From Struthidea cinerea (lineage: Eukaryota; Chordata; Aves; Passeriformes; Corcoracidae), in NCBI GenBank assembly GCA_013397865.1, contig VZTI01001820.1:1592837-1656836 (forward strand): a stretch of 64,000 nucleotides of DNA, given 5' to 3'. The position numbers and the translations under genes are program-made. Positions 34,683 through 45,989 of the stretch are shown piece by piece (the stretch's first letter is position 1; each line of letters starts with the position of its first letter). The notes under the pieces were generated by a model. It ran no database searches, was not told the origin of the DNA, and saw only the letters and a program-made list of their open reading frames with translations.

Positions 34683-35447
34683 GTGAGTAGAGGTTAGGCT
34701 CAGTGTGTTCTGCACGCAGTTTGCTTCACTATCTAGATACTGAATTTTACTGCACACACAGCCCTAAAAAAGTTTCCAGAGCAGTAAAACATTGTCAGAG
34801 ATAGGAACAGGGCATTTAAACCATCAGATTTGGACCAGCTGCAACTTTTTCAGTGGGGGACAGAGTTCGTCCCAGCAAAAGCCCTCAAAATCTGGATAAA
34901 AAGTACTATAGGGAATGACTGAAATCAGGCGAAACTGCCAGATCTGTTAGTGATTCTTATTTCCCATCACCCTTGGTTGTTAAAAATTTCACAGTGCAGT
35001 CTGATGGCAAAGGGATTGATAAAAAATATAATGTCATTTTGTCTCCTGCTTACTGTCCTATCATTATATTATTGCAACAATAAATCCTTCAGATGGAGCA
35101 GGATGCATTCCCTAGACATTCAGTCATGGCAGTCCTACACTTCTGTCTGTCTGAAACATGACAGGCACTCAGAAAGGCCGTCTGCTAGCGGCAGGAAGTT
35201 TGTCCTGGCTGTCCCAGCACTGCCAGGTGCTGTGACTGTACCCACTGCTGACTCACAGGAGGTCTGTGCATGGCTACTGCTGCAGTGTGTTGTGCAGAGA
35301 AGACCTCCAAGATGGCTGGGGTTTTGGATGCACCTTGTCCCACCAGCTGCTTCCTTTTTTTATTCCCTGCAGTTTGCAGGTGGTACTGAAAAGGGGGAAG
35401 GCAATTTGAATGCTGGAGGGTAGAGCTGCTGCTCTTCAGGGCTTAAC
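34683..35447. other. Noncoding stretch, no gene seen
   Basis: No gene or repeat is called. A 157-codon open frame at 34950-35423 has no recognisable domain and runs up to the CR1 copy. Confidence 0.5.
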
Positions 35448-36190
35448 TGAACAACCTGGAGAATAAACTGAGAAGAATCTCATGAAACTCAAAAAAGACA
35501 AACACAAAGTCCTGTACCTAGGATGAAACAACCCCACACAGCGGGACAGGGTAGGGGTGAAGCAAACAGGCAGTGGTTTGGCAGAAAAGGATCTGGGAGT
35601 CCTTGAGGACCAAATGGGGAACATGAGGCAGCAGTGTGCCCTTGCAGCAAAGGCAGCCAGCTCCATGCTGAGCTGTGGGAGCATGAAGCAGAGGCAGCAG
35701 GCTGAGGGGCATGAGCATGTATCTGAAGAACTGTGTCCACTTTTGGACTCTACAGTACATCAACACACTGGATTGAGTCCAGAGGAGGCCAAGGAGATGG
35801 TGATGGGCTTGGAACAGGTGATGTATAGGGAGAGGCTGAGAACTGGGTTTGTTCAGCATGGAGAAGGGAAAGTTTCAGGAAGGGGGTCCACAAAAGGGCA
35901 GATGGAGTCAGACTCTTCAGTGGTACAGTGATGGGCAATAGACACCAGCTGGAACATGGGAAATTCAAATTAGGTAGTGGGAAAATCTGATTCATCAGCA
36001 GGACTGAAGAAGGTCCTGACTCTGCAACAGCATTCCCAGGGAGGCTGTAGAGTCTCCATCCTCGTAGATGTTCAAAACCCAGCTGGTCAAACCCCTGCCC
36101 AACGCGCTGTAATTGACCCTTCCGAGCAGCAGGGTGACAAGATGATCTTCAGAGATCCCTTCCAACCTAAATTAGTCTGTGGTTCTAATG
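35448..36190 (+). mobile_element. CR1 LINE 3' fragment
   Basis: The copy follows the CR1 3' region in order. Near 35470 it has AGAATCTCATGAAACTCAAA and CACAAAGTCCTGTACCTAGG, then GATCTGGGAGTCCTTGAGGA, GCAGTGTGCCCTTGCAGCA, and GGATTGAGTCCAGAGGAGGCC. It ends in a GATCCCTTCCAACCTAAATT block and a degenerate end repeat (GTCTGTGGTTCTAATG, cf. ATTCTRTGATTCTRTG). CR1 is the dominant LINE of birds and is 5'-truncated here as usual. Many stops and small deletions show that it is an old, inactive copy. A 124-codon open frame inside it is incidental. Confidence 0.9.
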
Positions 36191-37499
36191 TGCTATCTAG
36201 GGTAACTGGTGAGTTGGTCTCTTCAAGCAGGTGCTCCAGAGCACAGTTCCAGGTTAGCTTCTTTGAACTGACCACTAAAGAAGCCTTTTCTTCTAGCCTT
36301 TATTCTTTATTGAGACCTTAGAGAGATTATTTGGGTAAATAAGTGTGCAATATTGGATTGCAGGAATATGCTCCTTAATTATCTGTAAGCCTTATGGCAC
36401 AAAAACAGGTGTGAATGCTTAATTCTACAGCAATTGCTACATCCACCTTTTTCGGGAAATCACAACCTGATTTATGCATCTTTTTGTTTCTCAAGAAATT
36501 ATTATATACTTATTTTTTCAGCTTTCCAAAAACCTCAGCTAAATTCTATTAGTATTGCGAAACATTTAAACACATGCCCATCTTAATGATTACAGACACT
36601 CTTGGTGAGAACAAAGCACTTGTATCACATGCCATCTTCAGACTAAAGTCAGAAATGTGACATACTCTGTTTTTCACTGGGATTTTCTGTCCGCTGCTTG
36701 TTTGCACTGTCCCAGTCATTTGCTGCATGCAGAGCTACATGATGAGGTGTAAGAACAGCACTGGTTTCAAAACTGCAGAAAAAACCAGCAAATTCTGGCA
36801 TGAATAGCAGTTTAGGATTTCCTAGCATTCTTTTAGCAAAATATCTCAGTATCTTCTACTAAGTAGTTTTAGTTACTTGCCATGAAACTACTGATGCTTC
36901 AGTGCATAAGATGTCTGCAGGCCAGTCCACACTGCTAATTTAGTGGAGATTAGGCCAGGAGCTTTCTTATCCTATGTTCATTTATATTTCAGCCCCTAAA
37001 CCTGGGCTATAGAGTGACCTCCCACTATGATCTAGAGCTTTCTCTAACCCCAGAGTCATTGGCCAGTGAACTTCTTAAGAAAGATTAAATTTTTCCCTTA
37101 AGCACCATTTAATTGAGAGTAGGTTTCCTTACTGCTGAAGAGAATAGTCAAAGTATAGAACTACCAAGTACCTGAAGCTACTATGAGCTTATAAAACCTC
37201 TGGCAAGTTCCTATGACTGCTTGTATATGATTTTATGGCACGGAACTGTAAAACAAATATGTTTTAAAGCCTCATCCTTGCACTGCCATGCATGAGAATG
37301 TTTCAGTCTGCTGTGACAGTGTCCTGAGAGCTGTGCTTTTCAGTACGTACTTGCAAGCTGAGGCCACAAAGCCATACAAATCCCTCTTCTGCACACATTC
37401 AGCTTCGTCTGAAATGAATAGAGCTTAGAAGGTTGTGCCCAAAAATGGGAATCCAGCTTCCTTCTGGATTATTGGTACATGCAGACATTCATAGCTGTA
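36191..37499. other. AT-rich noncoding stretch
   Basis: No gene, repeat family or simple repeat was identified. The sequence lacks any open frame over 60 codons over most of its length. Confidence 0.6.
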
Positions 37500-37583
37500 G
37501 TGAGATGATGAAACTGAAAGAGGTGAAGTATCTCCAAAAGCAACCTATGTATCTGATTATGTCCTAGCTCTGATTGTCTTGAA
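37500..37583 (+). repeat. MIR-like ancient SINE fragment
   Basis: GAGATGATGAAACTGAAAGA is followed by GGTGAAGTATCTCCAAAAGC and a GTCCTAGCTCTGATTGTCTT segment. This matches the MIR order GATGAGGAAACTGAGGCACA, GAGGTTAAGTAACTTGCCC, then GGCAGAGCCGGGATTTGAAC. Diverged but colinear. Confidence 0.5.
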
Positions 37584-40404
37584 AAGTAGAAAATTACCTC
37601 CCTTTTCCACTGGCTTTGAAACAGCAAAGATTGCTTTTGAGTATTGAGGCACCTTATGTTCTAAGGAGGTTCTTAGTGTTTTCATTAATCCAGAAAGAAA
37701 TTAGAAAATTAAGGACCAGAAAGACCTGCAAGATCTTCCTGCCATTTCCCACCAATAAAAGTTACAGAATGGAGTAAAATAACAACATCACATTTTACCT
37801 CTTTATTTTAGACATGATTGATTGTAGCACAGAAGCTTTCTGCTTAAGGTTATCCAACAGGCAAATGCTGGATGTACAAGAAGTGGAAGGACTTGTCAGC
37901 TCTTCAGAGACACTTTCTTTGTAAAGGTGAAATCTTTACCAGGGTATTTGACACACACAGAGAAGAAGGTGTTAATCTGTTCACATCCAAGGCACAGTCT
38001 GCAGGCTGCTGGTAATTGCTGCCCCATAAATGTGCCTGTCATGCCTCCTTAGTCTTTAAATATCCAAACTCAAAATAGATGTCTGTGCGACATGTTGAGC
38101 CCAGCACTATTGTTTTGTGAGGCAGTATTATTCATTTAGCTTCAGCCAGCTGCTCTCTATATTCAGCCTGGAGGAACAGACTGGAATTTGTAACCAGACA
38201 GGCAGGCTGGGAAGCTATAACTTATTCCCTGGGCTGATAAACCAGTGCATCAAAAGTACAGTAAACAAACGCCCACTGGAAACCCCTTCCAGCGCTGCGT
38301 CCCCTCCTTTCCCCCTGCCACAAATAGCAGTGATCACAAGGGAACCTGCCTTCATAAACAAATACCCTAGACCTTAATTCTAGTATCAGCTGCATGACAT
38401 AGTGTTGCTGGTATGTTAAACACGGCACATAACAGCAGGATACACTATTAGGTCACACATGGCAGTATAAAATACTAGGTAAGGTCTATGCCTTCTGCTG
38501 GGTGGGGACCTGGAGCAGGTCGGTTGTTTGTAACTACATTGCCCTCTACTGACAGATGCACAAAGAGGTTGAGACCCTAATTCTGCTGAACTCCACTCGG
38601 GGGGTGGTGGTCCTGCCACTTGTGGTGAGGCAGAAGCAAGAGGTGGTGTCATGGCCCAGCCTGACAGGAGGTACCAGCATTCATCGCCTTTGGTGGAGAC
38701 ACCATTTATTCTAGCTCCAAAGATGGGTACTTGGCTATGAATTGATGTTCTCCACTGAGAGAGTCTCTTTCTTTTCTTTTTTTAAAAACAAACAAACAAT
38801 TGTCTGAGCTGTTTTCTCTGCATTCTTCAACCTTTTGTGGACATTGGAAGCAATCGTGCATAATCCAGCTGCAGTCAAACAACCATTGTGAGTGGGAGTG
38901 CCTCCAGCCCTTCTGCAGCACCCTGCAGCTGTGTGGAGCCTCAGCACAAGCACATCCTCTTGCAATTGTTACTGCTGCTTGAGGAACAGGAATCTTCACA
39001 GGGCTCCACGGAGATAAACTGGAAGGTCTGTCTCCATATGTCCCTACAAGAAATAATAAAGCAGTGGGGTGACTTCTCCTCGGCCAACAGCTCCCAGTCA
39101 ATGGCTGTGACTCTGCACTTGCCTGTGGGAGCTGCCAAGGCTGACAGAGCACTGGGCCAAGCAGGCACAGCCTTGATTTCATCTGCACATCACAAGCTCT
39201 CAGCTGGCTTGTGTCTGGCCTTCAGCAGAAGCTGTGCTGTCTGCTTCTTGTGAAAGGCTCTCACTCCCCATATGTCTCTGAACTACGTCCAGCAACATAT
39301 GCGTTGCAGAGAAGATGGCACTCGTCTGTGAAGCTGCAGTTGGAAAGGCTGAGAGTTGGCACACCAGATTAAAAAGCCTGTGAACTCTTGCTCTGGGACA
39401 ACGGTGTATTTTACTGAGGTAGTTCCCTTTCTCTGGCCTTTGTTTACTTGAGGTGGTGGGAAAGTTTTAAAGAAGGCAAACGTAATTCTTACAGCTATGA
39501 TAGCAAGGACAGTTATATTTTATCTTCTCAGTTAGCAATTCATACAATCAAGACTCATTTATATATGTTCATTAATGTAGGGAGAAATCTCAGATGGCAC
39601 GTCTTTTCCCAAGGGAAATTTCCATTAGTGCCTTTGCCATAACAATGCAAATAGTACAAACTTCTTCTCGGTGCTATGCAGTATTTCCTGTCTCTAAAGA
39701 TACTGTTTCATACCAAGAGAAACCAATAGGAGAAATGTGTTATTTGCATGAGAAAACGTTTCAGACATGCACATGTCTGAAAAGAGTGTGTAAAACATAT
39801 GCGTGTGTGTGTATCCCTCTCTACAACAGGATGCATACAATTAAATCAGCACATTTGCTTCAGGCATGAATTATTTTCCTTCAGTCACTGGTGCACTTGA
39901 AACATTTTCAAATATCCCATGAAAGCAAGTGGGAACATCTGTGAAGCCAGTGGGCTGTGGTGAGTGTGGGACAGGGTGAGTTCAGAGGAAGGAAACCAGC
40001 CATTGATCAGCTCACCATCAGGTGTCATCTCCATGGCTGGAAATGCTGGCGAGGAGGGAAGCTGGACACGGGAAGGAACTGAACAGCAAACAAGCCATGT
40101 GTGAAGCCCCGGAATAAAAAGTGCAAAAACAATGAAGCTTAGGTAATGGGAGAACTCCTGCCATGTAGGAAGAGGAATAGGTTGCAACTCATTCCAGCCC
40201 AATCACTCCAGGACAAGCATGTAAATCATCTGAGTGTGCACACAGGATGCTATTTATAGCTGTTAGTTGAAGTACTTCTTATTTATTGTTGTGTTTATGC
40301 AGAAGGAAACCCACCAGTACAGGAAAGATTCTTCTCCAAGTCTCCAGTGTTTCCTGCAAATTTTACATAAATGCTTTAGCCCAGTTTTATTTATGTTCAT
40401 GTTC
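37584..40404. other. Noncoding stretch, no gene seen
   Basis: No gene is called. A weak minus-strand MIR-like match lies at about 38371-38425. Simple repeats: TTTC/AAAC tract at 38764-38799 and a short GT run at 39803-39812. Frames of 120-160 codons on opposite strands overlap around 38700-39250 without recognisable domains. Confidence 0.5.
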
Positions 40405-40640
40405 TTTATTTTAAAAAGCATATGGATTAATGATGCAGTGCTGATAAATGTTTATTGATATCAGTGTGGTCCCCTCCTGGGGATCCCTCCAAAGGTGGTG
40501 TGGGGGACTCCCAGGCTGATGAGTGTGTGCATCTCCTGCCAGGTCTTCCATTATCTCCTCCCTCAAGGGCATGAAGGGCTGAAACACGAAACGCTCCAGG
40601 CTCATCTTTACAAGATAAATAAATAAGTAGCAGGCAGAGG
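40405..40640 (-). other. Short open frame with AATAAA, or L2-like tail on the other strand
   Basis: On the minus strand an ATG frame of 64 codons (40605 to 40411) starts MSLERFVFQPFMPLREEIME and contains an AATAAA overlapping its 3' part at about 40454. On the plus strand the same spot reads GTGCTGATAAATGTTTATTG, which resembles the end of an L2 LINE (CTCAATAAATGTTTGTTGAA). The two readings exclude each other. The peptide is not recognised. A 12-mer (AAACGCTCCAGG) recurs at about 40588 and 40763. Confidence 0.2.
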
Positions 40641-42387
40641 GCTCAGTGGGCTCTGGGCTGCTGGAGGCCTGGAGGAGGAGGTGGCAGGTGAGTGAGAGGG
40701 CATGGTGAAGGTCAGCTCTGGCTTTCCTCTGGGGAGTCTGTACAGCTCAGTTGTTCCCCACTAAACGCTCCAGGATGACGAAACATTTTATTCCAGGAGC
40801 GCCAGGAGCCTGCCTGAGGAGAGCAGCCCAGCAGCCGTGCTTCCCCCAGGGCTGTTTCCTCTCTGCCACACTGCCTTGCTGGAAGCGCTGGTGTGGGGGA
40901 CAGCAGGAGCCCCAGGCACCCCCCGCCTTGGCCCAGTAAAATGCCTTTCAGGCCTGCCTGCCTCTTGTCCCCAGGGGCCTGGGAAGGCTAAGGATGCATC
41001 CCTACACTGCCAGCTCTGTGATGCTGTCAGGTCTGCACAGCTCCTGGAGATTTTTCCTCTGCCCTTTCTGTCAGTGGGAACCCCCCCAGCCAGTAATGAC
41101 CACGCAGAAAGAGGACTGTTTATGGGGCAGATCTGTTTACAGTATCACTTCTTATGGAATGAGACATGAGACTGGGTCTCATGAAGTGGTTCCCACTTCT
41201 CCTGTGCCAGCTGGCTCCCCAGGGGAGCATTTCTGTCCTGCCTGACTGCTACAGCTTACAGGGTCTTTATCTGGTGGGCTGGAGACCTCCTGCCCAGCAA
41301 GGAGCTGTCATACCGTGGGTAACGTTGTCCTGGTTTGGTAAGAGGGAAGCAGAGGCAGTGAGATAATGCTCAGCTATTGGAATTGCCCTCCCATCTGCAC
41401 GCCCCTGTAATCCCATTTCACTGCCAGTCCTACTGTAACCATCCAGCTCTCCTTTACCGGGGATCTCTCTTTAACCCTTTCCTGAAATGTCAGCTTCACT
41501 TCTGTCCTTCCAGAAAGCAATACACAGATCTCACTTATTGACTGAAGGTGTCAGGAGTCCCCATTAGCATCAATGAGGAAATACCATCCAGTTCCTTGCT
41601 AAACAAACATTTAACAAATTTTTTTAAAAACCCACAGTAAGTACTATTTAGAATACCGGTGCTTTAGTTTTAAGCAAAACCCATTCAAGCAGTAAATCCA
41701 TCGGCTTTTCTCATACAAAATTTCCCCTTTGTTACCACTGTGCATACTTGTAGTGAAAGGTCTCATCACAGCACTTGCACTTCTGTACTTCAGTATGCAT
41801 AGAAACACAGTCCTCTCCAAATTACCTCTTTCAGAGGTAATTTTCCTGTCTTTGTAGTTTAACTACAATTTGTAGTGTAGACCTGAATTTCTTAGACTTG
41901 GAAAAGAAGAGTATCATCTTATTTGTTACCCAAACACTTCAAAACCCCTTCAGCAAGCAATCTGGGTACCTCCACAGCCAGCAATATTTTCCTGTTAGGA
42001 CTTGACCAGCCTCTCCAGCTGCAATGAAACTCCTCTGGAGTTCTGCTTTTGCACCTACACTAACTCATTTGGCCAATTAGTGCACACACCTAAATTTAAT
42101 TTCTGAATTTATAACCTCTCTCCAGACTGAGACACTTGGTTGTCTCAGCAGAGCTGTAGTCAATGAAGAGGGGACACATTCACCTGGTAAGTTTTCTGAA
42201 TTGGATGAACTTTGTAAGGAATTGGAGAGTTTTTTTACTTGGCTCCTGGCTGAATTGTCCTGGATACCATATAGCCAAATAAAAATGCATCTTCATTTTC
42301 ATATGGTTTCTCTCTCTTGATTTTGCATTTCCCATCACAACTGAGGTGTGAAAAAAGTGGATTGTTCCTCCAGTTTTAGCATTGCAG
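40641..42387. other. Noncoding stretch with paired hairpins
   Basis: No gene is called. The first 600 bp are GC-richer. An 8-bp-arm inverted repeat (CATGAGAC/GTCTCATG) lies at 41165-41183. Two adjacent hairpins at 41819-41868 are listed separately. Confidence 0.5.
41819..41868. repeat. Two adjacent perfect short hairpins
   Basis: The first has 11-bp arms (AAATTACCTCT at 41819-41829, AGAGGTAATTT at 41833-41843) with a 3-nt loop. Eight bases later, a second has 7-bp arms (TTGTAGT/ACTACAA, 41852-41868) with a 3-nt loop. Both are too short for a microRNA precursor. They could be protein-binding palindromes or chance. Confidence 0.85.
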
Positions 42388-42930
42388 AATGATGTAATTT
42401 AGAAGTGACCTTGGGAGATCTCACCCAAACCCCACTCACAGCAGACAACATCCAACTTAGTAGCTAACTGGAATTTTCCAGGTTCCAGGTTGTGTTCATT
42501 GCCTTTTGCTGTGCATGTCTGAAAAGAGTCTGGCTCCCTCTTCCTTCTTCCCTGCTACAGGGAAGAAGCTTCCTTCTTTCCTGCTCTCCTCTTCCCCCTA
42601 CTCAGGGGAGTAGCTGTAGACAGCAGCAAGAGCCCTGACAGCTGTCCCTCACCAAGCTGGCAGGCCCCCTCAGCCTCTCCCCATTCATGTGCACCAGCCT
42701 CCAACCATCTTGGCAGCCTCCACTGGGCATAATTCAGTACATCAAGGTCTGTCTTGTTCTGGGCAGTCCAAAAGTGGACATGGTACTCCCACTGTATGTA
42801 ATTCTGAATAAAGCTTAATCACCGCTTTCCTCACAACATGAAAATGCCTCAAATAATGGGAGAAAAAGCTCCAATGCTGTGTTTCTGTGGTCCTGGCTCA
42901 CTTGCTGATGAGGTCATCAAAAACAAGAAT
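42388..42930 (-). mobile_element. CR1 LINE 3' fragment, reverse orientation
   Basis: Read on the plus strand it begins with GAATGATGTAATTTAGAAGT followed by GACCTTGGGAGATCTCACCC, the reverse of the CR1 3' end (GAATGGTTTGGGTTGGAAGG, GACCTTAAAGATCAT). It continues with CAGCCTCTCC and AGTCCAAAAGTGGACATGGT followed by ACTCCCACTGTATG, the reverse of the CR1 segment around GGAGTACTGTGTCCAGTTTTGG. Strongly diverged and inactive. An internal perfect 11-bp inverted repeat lies at 42544-42568. Confidence 0.75.
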
Positions 42931-44748
42931 TTTCAAATCAAAGTAACCTCTTCTTTTCCTGTCTTCAGCTGAGGCTTTAAGCTAAGCATCTGGGATCTTC
43001 TCTTCAGTAGGAAACCTGCTTGGCAGCCACCTTTTCATGCCCAATGTCTCCTGACAATTCAGAAGAGGACTCATTACAAAGGGTAGAGGAAATCAGCTGC
43101 TCTTAACTTTCACTTCTGTACTTTATTTGTCCACAAAACCCAAAGCAAGACTCTTTTTTAATGTCTTGGCAGCAAGGAAGAGGAAGCATTTAGCCCAGAT
43201 GCTGTGTTCTGTGTACGTTATTTTATATCACTTGCATTAATAATGTCATTATAATAAAGTGCAAAGAAGAGATTTGGTCTGCTTTGCTTTCCCCTGAAGG
43301 GAATGCATTTCTTCCTCTGCTGAGTGAACCACCCAGCATCTCACAAACATATGGTCTCTTAGGTGTAAGTGATGTTCACCTGCTTTATTGTCTTTAGCAG
43401 GAAGGAACTAAATATATAACAGATGCTCAAGTACCTCGAAATGAATGTATCGTGCAAACAGAACTGTCATCACAGCCCTTGCAGTCACATTTTTCACCTG
43501 TTGTATGCTTGTTTATCTGTAGTTTGTTTTGACAATGTGTAAAATGTTTTTTTAAATGCTTGGAAAACTCCCAGTTTCAGAGCTGGGCTAGTGTCTTACG
43601 TCTTCAAAGGTGGCACCTTCATATCTAGACTATTTAATATCTGCTTAAAACTCAAGTAAATGTATTCCACTCCCTCCCCCACCCCCCTTTTTAAAAATAC
43701 TTTTTAAATTGTGGTAAATTTGTGCTTGGTAATAGGCAGTTTGGCAGAAAAAAAGGTGTTTAATCTTCAGACAGCAGAAGATTTCGTCCTTTTTTGTTTT
43801 CTTTGGAATGGATCCAAATATGAAGTCTGGACCTGAATTTGAATTCCTTGCATTTCAGATGTTTTCAGATCAGACTTCAGGTTTAGACCATCACAAAACA
43901 CAAACCTAAATATACATTCTGGCTCCTGACTCAGGTTTTTTCTTTTTTCTCTCCCCATCACTTTCACCAAGTAAGGTTTGGATTAGGATTTTTCCTGCTC
44001 TCACGTTCCTCTTTGCTGATTTAAATCTGTGTCATGTCAGCAAGCGAGTCAGGTCCTCTGCCCAGGGCCTTCAACAGGTCTTGCATGAAATCAATTTTCC
44101 TGGTTTTATTAAATGTCTTGTCTTCATAACAGAAGAAGAAGAAGGTTTGCCCTGGCCTTTAGGGCCATAGCTTTTATGCATCTGTCTGTTAGGTGATTTG
44201 CACTACAACCCTTTTGGACCTGAGAAGCAAGAAGTTGTCACTTGTGTCCTCCTGGGGACTGCTTTCCAAGGTTTCACCACTGCTGTGATGTCAGTATGAG
44301 AACAGCACCCATCCTCTCCTCCTCTGTTTCTTGGTTGCCTCATGTTCATGGATGTCAGCCATGCTGCACACAATATATGACATGTGTACTACAGAGTTTG
44401 CCTGCCCCAGAGCTTTTCTTGTGGAGCCCAAGAGACAGGAGGTTTGTTTTCTCACCAGATGTATAAAGCTGCGATGGAAATGGTGGGTCTGTGGCCACTT
44501 AGGTTGGTTTGAGGGCGGGCTTGTTGCAATGTTGAATTTGATCACAAGGATGCAAACAACCACATGGTGAAGCTGTGGCTCAGTGATGAACTCCTGGGAG
44601 ATTCTGTGCTGCCAAGCAACCTGAGAGGTGTCTGGTGGGCTGCTGAGCTGCTCCACAGCTCACGTGTAGGGCAAGATCTCTGTCCAGATGCCCAATGTAA
44701 ACTGAGCAAAGGCAGTAAAGATTAGCTGATATTCAAGTGGTTTTAGCC
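42931..44748. other. Noncoding stretch, no gene seen
   Basis: No gene is called. The AT-rich part around 43200-43260 has an AATAAA near 43254. A C-rich tract (CCC, CCCCC, CCCCCC) lies at 43672-43687 followed by T and A runs. A (GAA)4 repeat lies near 44132. Confidence 0.5.
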
Positions 44749-44754
44749 TTTATT
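44749..44754 (-). terminator. Polyadenylation signal AATAAA (model B)
   Basis: The plus strand reads TTTATT, so the minus strand has AATAAA. It lies about 680 bp beyond the stop of the candidate terminal exon at 45433-45478 and could end that transcript. AATAAA is common in AT-rich DNA, so alone it means little. Confidence 0.2.
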
Positions 44755-45432
44755 CTCTCCATAGAATGTTTGAAGGCGTCTCTCCCCAGTGCAGACAAGT
44801 CAGAAGGACCAGCTTTTCCCCATTTGAGGCACTTCATTGTGATGGTTAAATGGATGGAAGAGAGAAGCTCACACGCAGTACAATCTGCCTCAGAGCTGCC
44901 ATACCTGACTTGCTGAGTGAGTTTTCTGTCTCCTTGATCCACTTTGACTCCAACTCTCCAGCCCTGTCCTGTATTGTGATGCAAAAGAAGTGACTTCTGC
45001 TACGGGGACTGGAAGAGCCACCTTGCCCTTAGCTCAGACCCTTACTGCAAGAGCATCTGGGGCTGGCAGGAGAATGCCTGAAGCCACCACAGCCAGGGAG
45101 AGCTGTACCTCTGCCTCCTACCTCACCAGGCAATGTGCCATTGCCAGATTTACAAAAGGCTGCAGACAGCTCTGCCTGAGGCATATAGGCTCTGTAGCTC
45201 CAAAGGTGTGAATCTCAGATAGAGATAAGCCCCTGCTCTTGCTTCAGGACTTCTGTGTTTTCTGGGTACATGGGCCGGTTCACAAGACAGATCTGAGTGT
45301 TTCCTAATTGCTGTGCGGGGTTATTCCTTACCCTGCAGCTTGGTTTTCATCATTCCTTGTTCAGAGGTGCTTGACTCCCTGCACTCATACAATGTGCAGA
45401 GAGCTTAGGGACATAACTCAGGGTGACGGCTT

Positions 45433-45478
45433 CTAGCTGACAGATACGGTCTTAAAAACCCTTTTTGTGTTTTTTGCC
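45433..45478 (-). other. Candidate short terminal exon (model B)
   Basis: On the minus strand an acceptor (CAGCACACATCTCTCAG) is followed by one base that completes the split AG codon left by the exon at 45787-45989. Fourteen further codons (AKNTKRVFKTVSVS) lead to a TAG. The basic tail would continue the Arg-rich end of the previous exon. The acceptor is only moderate. The support is the phase match and the position. Confidence 0.18.
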
Positions 45479-45786
45479 CTGAGAGATGTGTGCTGAGAGC
45501 GTGGTGTTAGTAGAGGGTCACTTCTCACTCTCACACACCCCTGACCCGTAGCTGGCTGGCACTCTGCACCAACACACGCGGGCGTCTTTTTTAAGCTCTG
45601 CAGCAAGTTTTTGAGAGTTGTTGAAAGGCTTCAGTCTGACTCTGGGACGTGGCTCCCAGGCACTGTGCAGCTGTGTCAGATGACTTGCCTCCTCTTGCGT
45701 GTTGTGCTTGGGGCACTTAGTCCTCGGCAGAAGAGGAGGTGCCTGAGCCCCTTCCTGTCCAGCTCACAGGGGAAATGACACCTCAC

Positions 45787-45989
45787 CTCCTTCTCCAGGC
45801 ACCCAGCAGCTCGATCAGCTCCCGGAAATGGTACAAAGGCAGCTCTGCACCTGCAGGAGCGCTGAAGCAGCACTCAGATATAGCGTCTTGGTTGGGCAGG
45901 GGGAAAGACTTCCTAACATTAGCACACTCACAGTCCAACTTCCTTCTCTTTAGCTGCTCCAGTATCTGCTTTACCTTCAGTAGGACTAC
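45787..45989 (-). CDS. Candidate internal coding exon, unrecognised protein
   Basis: This is the most coding-like segment in the window. On the minus strand the acceptor CTGCTCACTTTGGCTTTCCAG and the donor AGAAGGAG|gtgagg bound 203 bp that are open in phase 0 and end in phase 2. The frame's first in-frame stop lies in the donor itself. The 67 residues start VVLLKVKQILEQLKRRKL, an amphipathic helix, followed by a Cys pair (CEC), a short FPLP stretch, a second pair (ECC), and a Leu-rich end, ELPLYHFRELIELLGAWRR. Helix-cysteine-helix layout would suit a small secreted or scaffold protein, but I do not recognise a family. The open frame extends upstream of the acceptor to an ATG at 46112 (109 codons in all), so a single-exon reading is also possible. 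Chance cannot be excluded. Confidence 0.3.

Noticed and set aside
35557..35931. 124-codon frame as a gene
   Set aside because: It lies wholly inside the CR1 3' fragment and does not correspond to an intact reverse-transcriptase end.
38371..38425. Minus-strand MIR copy
   Set aside because: Only scattered short matches, without the core motif.
38706..39253. Overlapping 160-codon (-) and 121-codon (+) frames as genes
   Set aside because: They occupy the same DNA on opposite strands, lack splice sites at sensible places and show no recognisable motif.
3761..39748. Octamer (ATGCAAAT/ATTTGCAT) sites as an immunoglobulin-type control region
   Set aside because: The copies are scattered singly over tens of kilobases (near 3764, 6699, 18120, 25005, 34530, 39646, 39741), as expected by chance.
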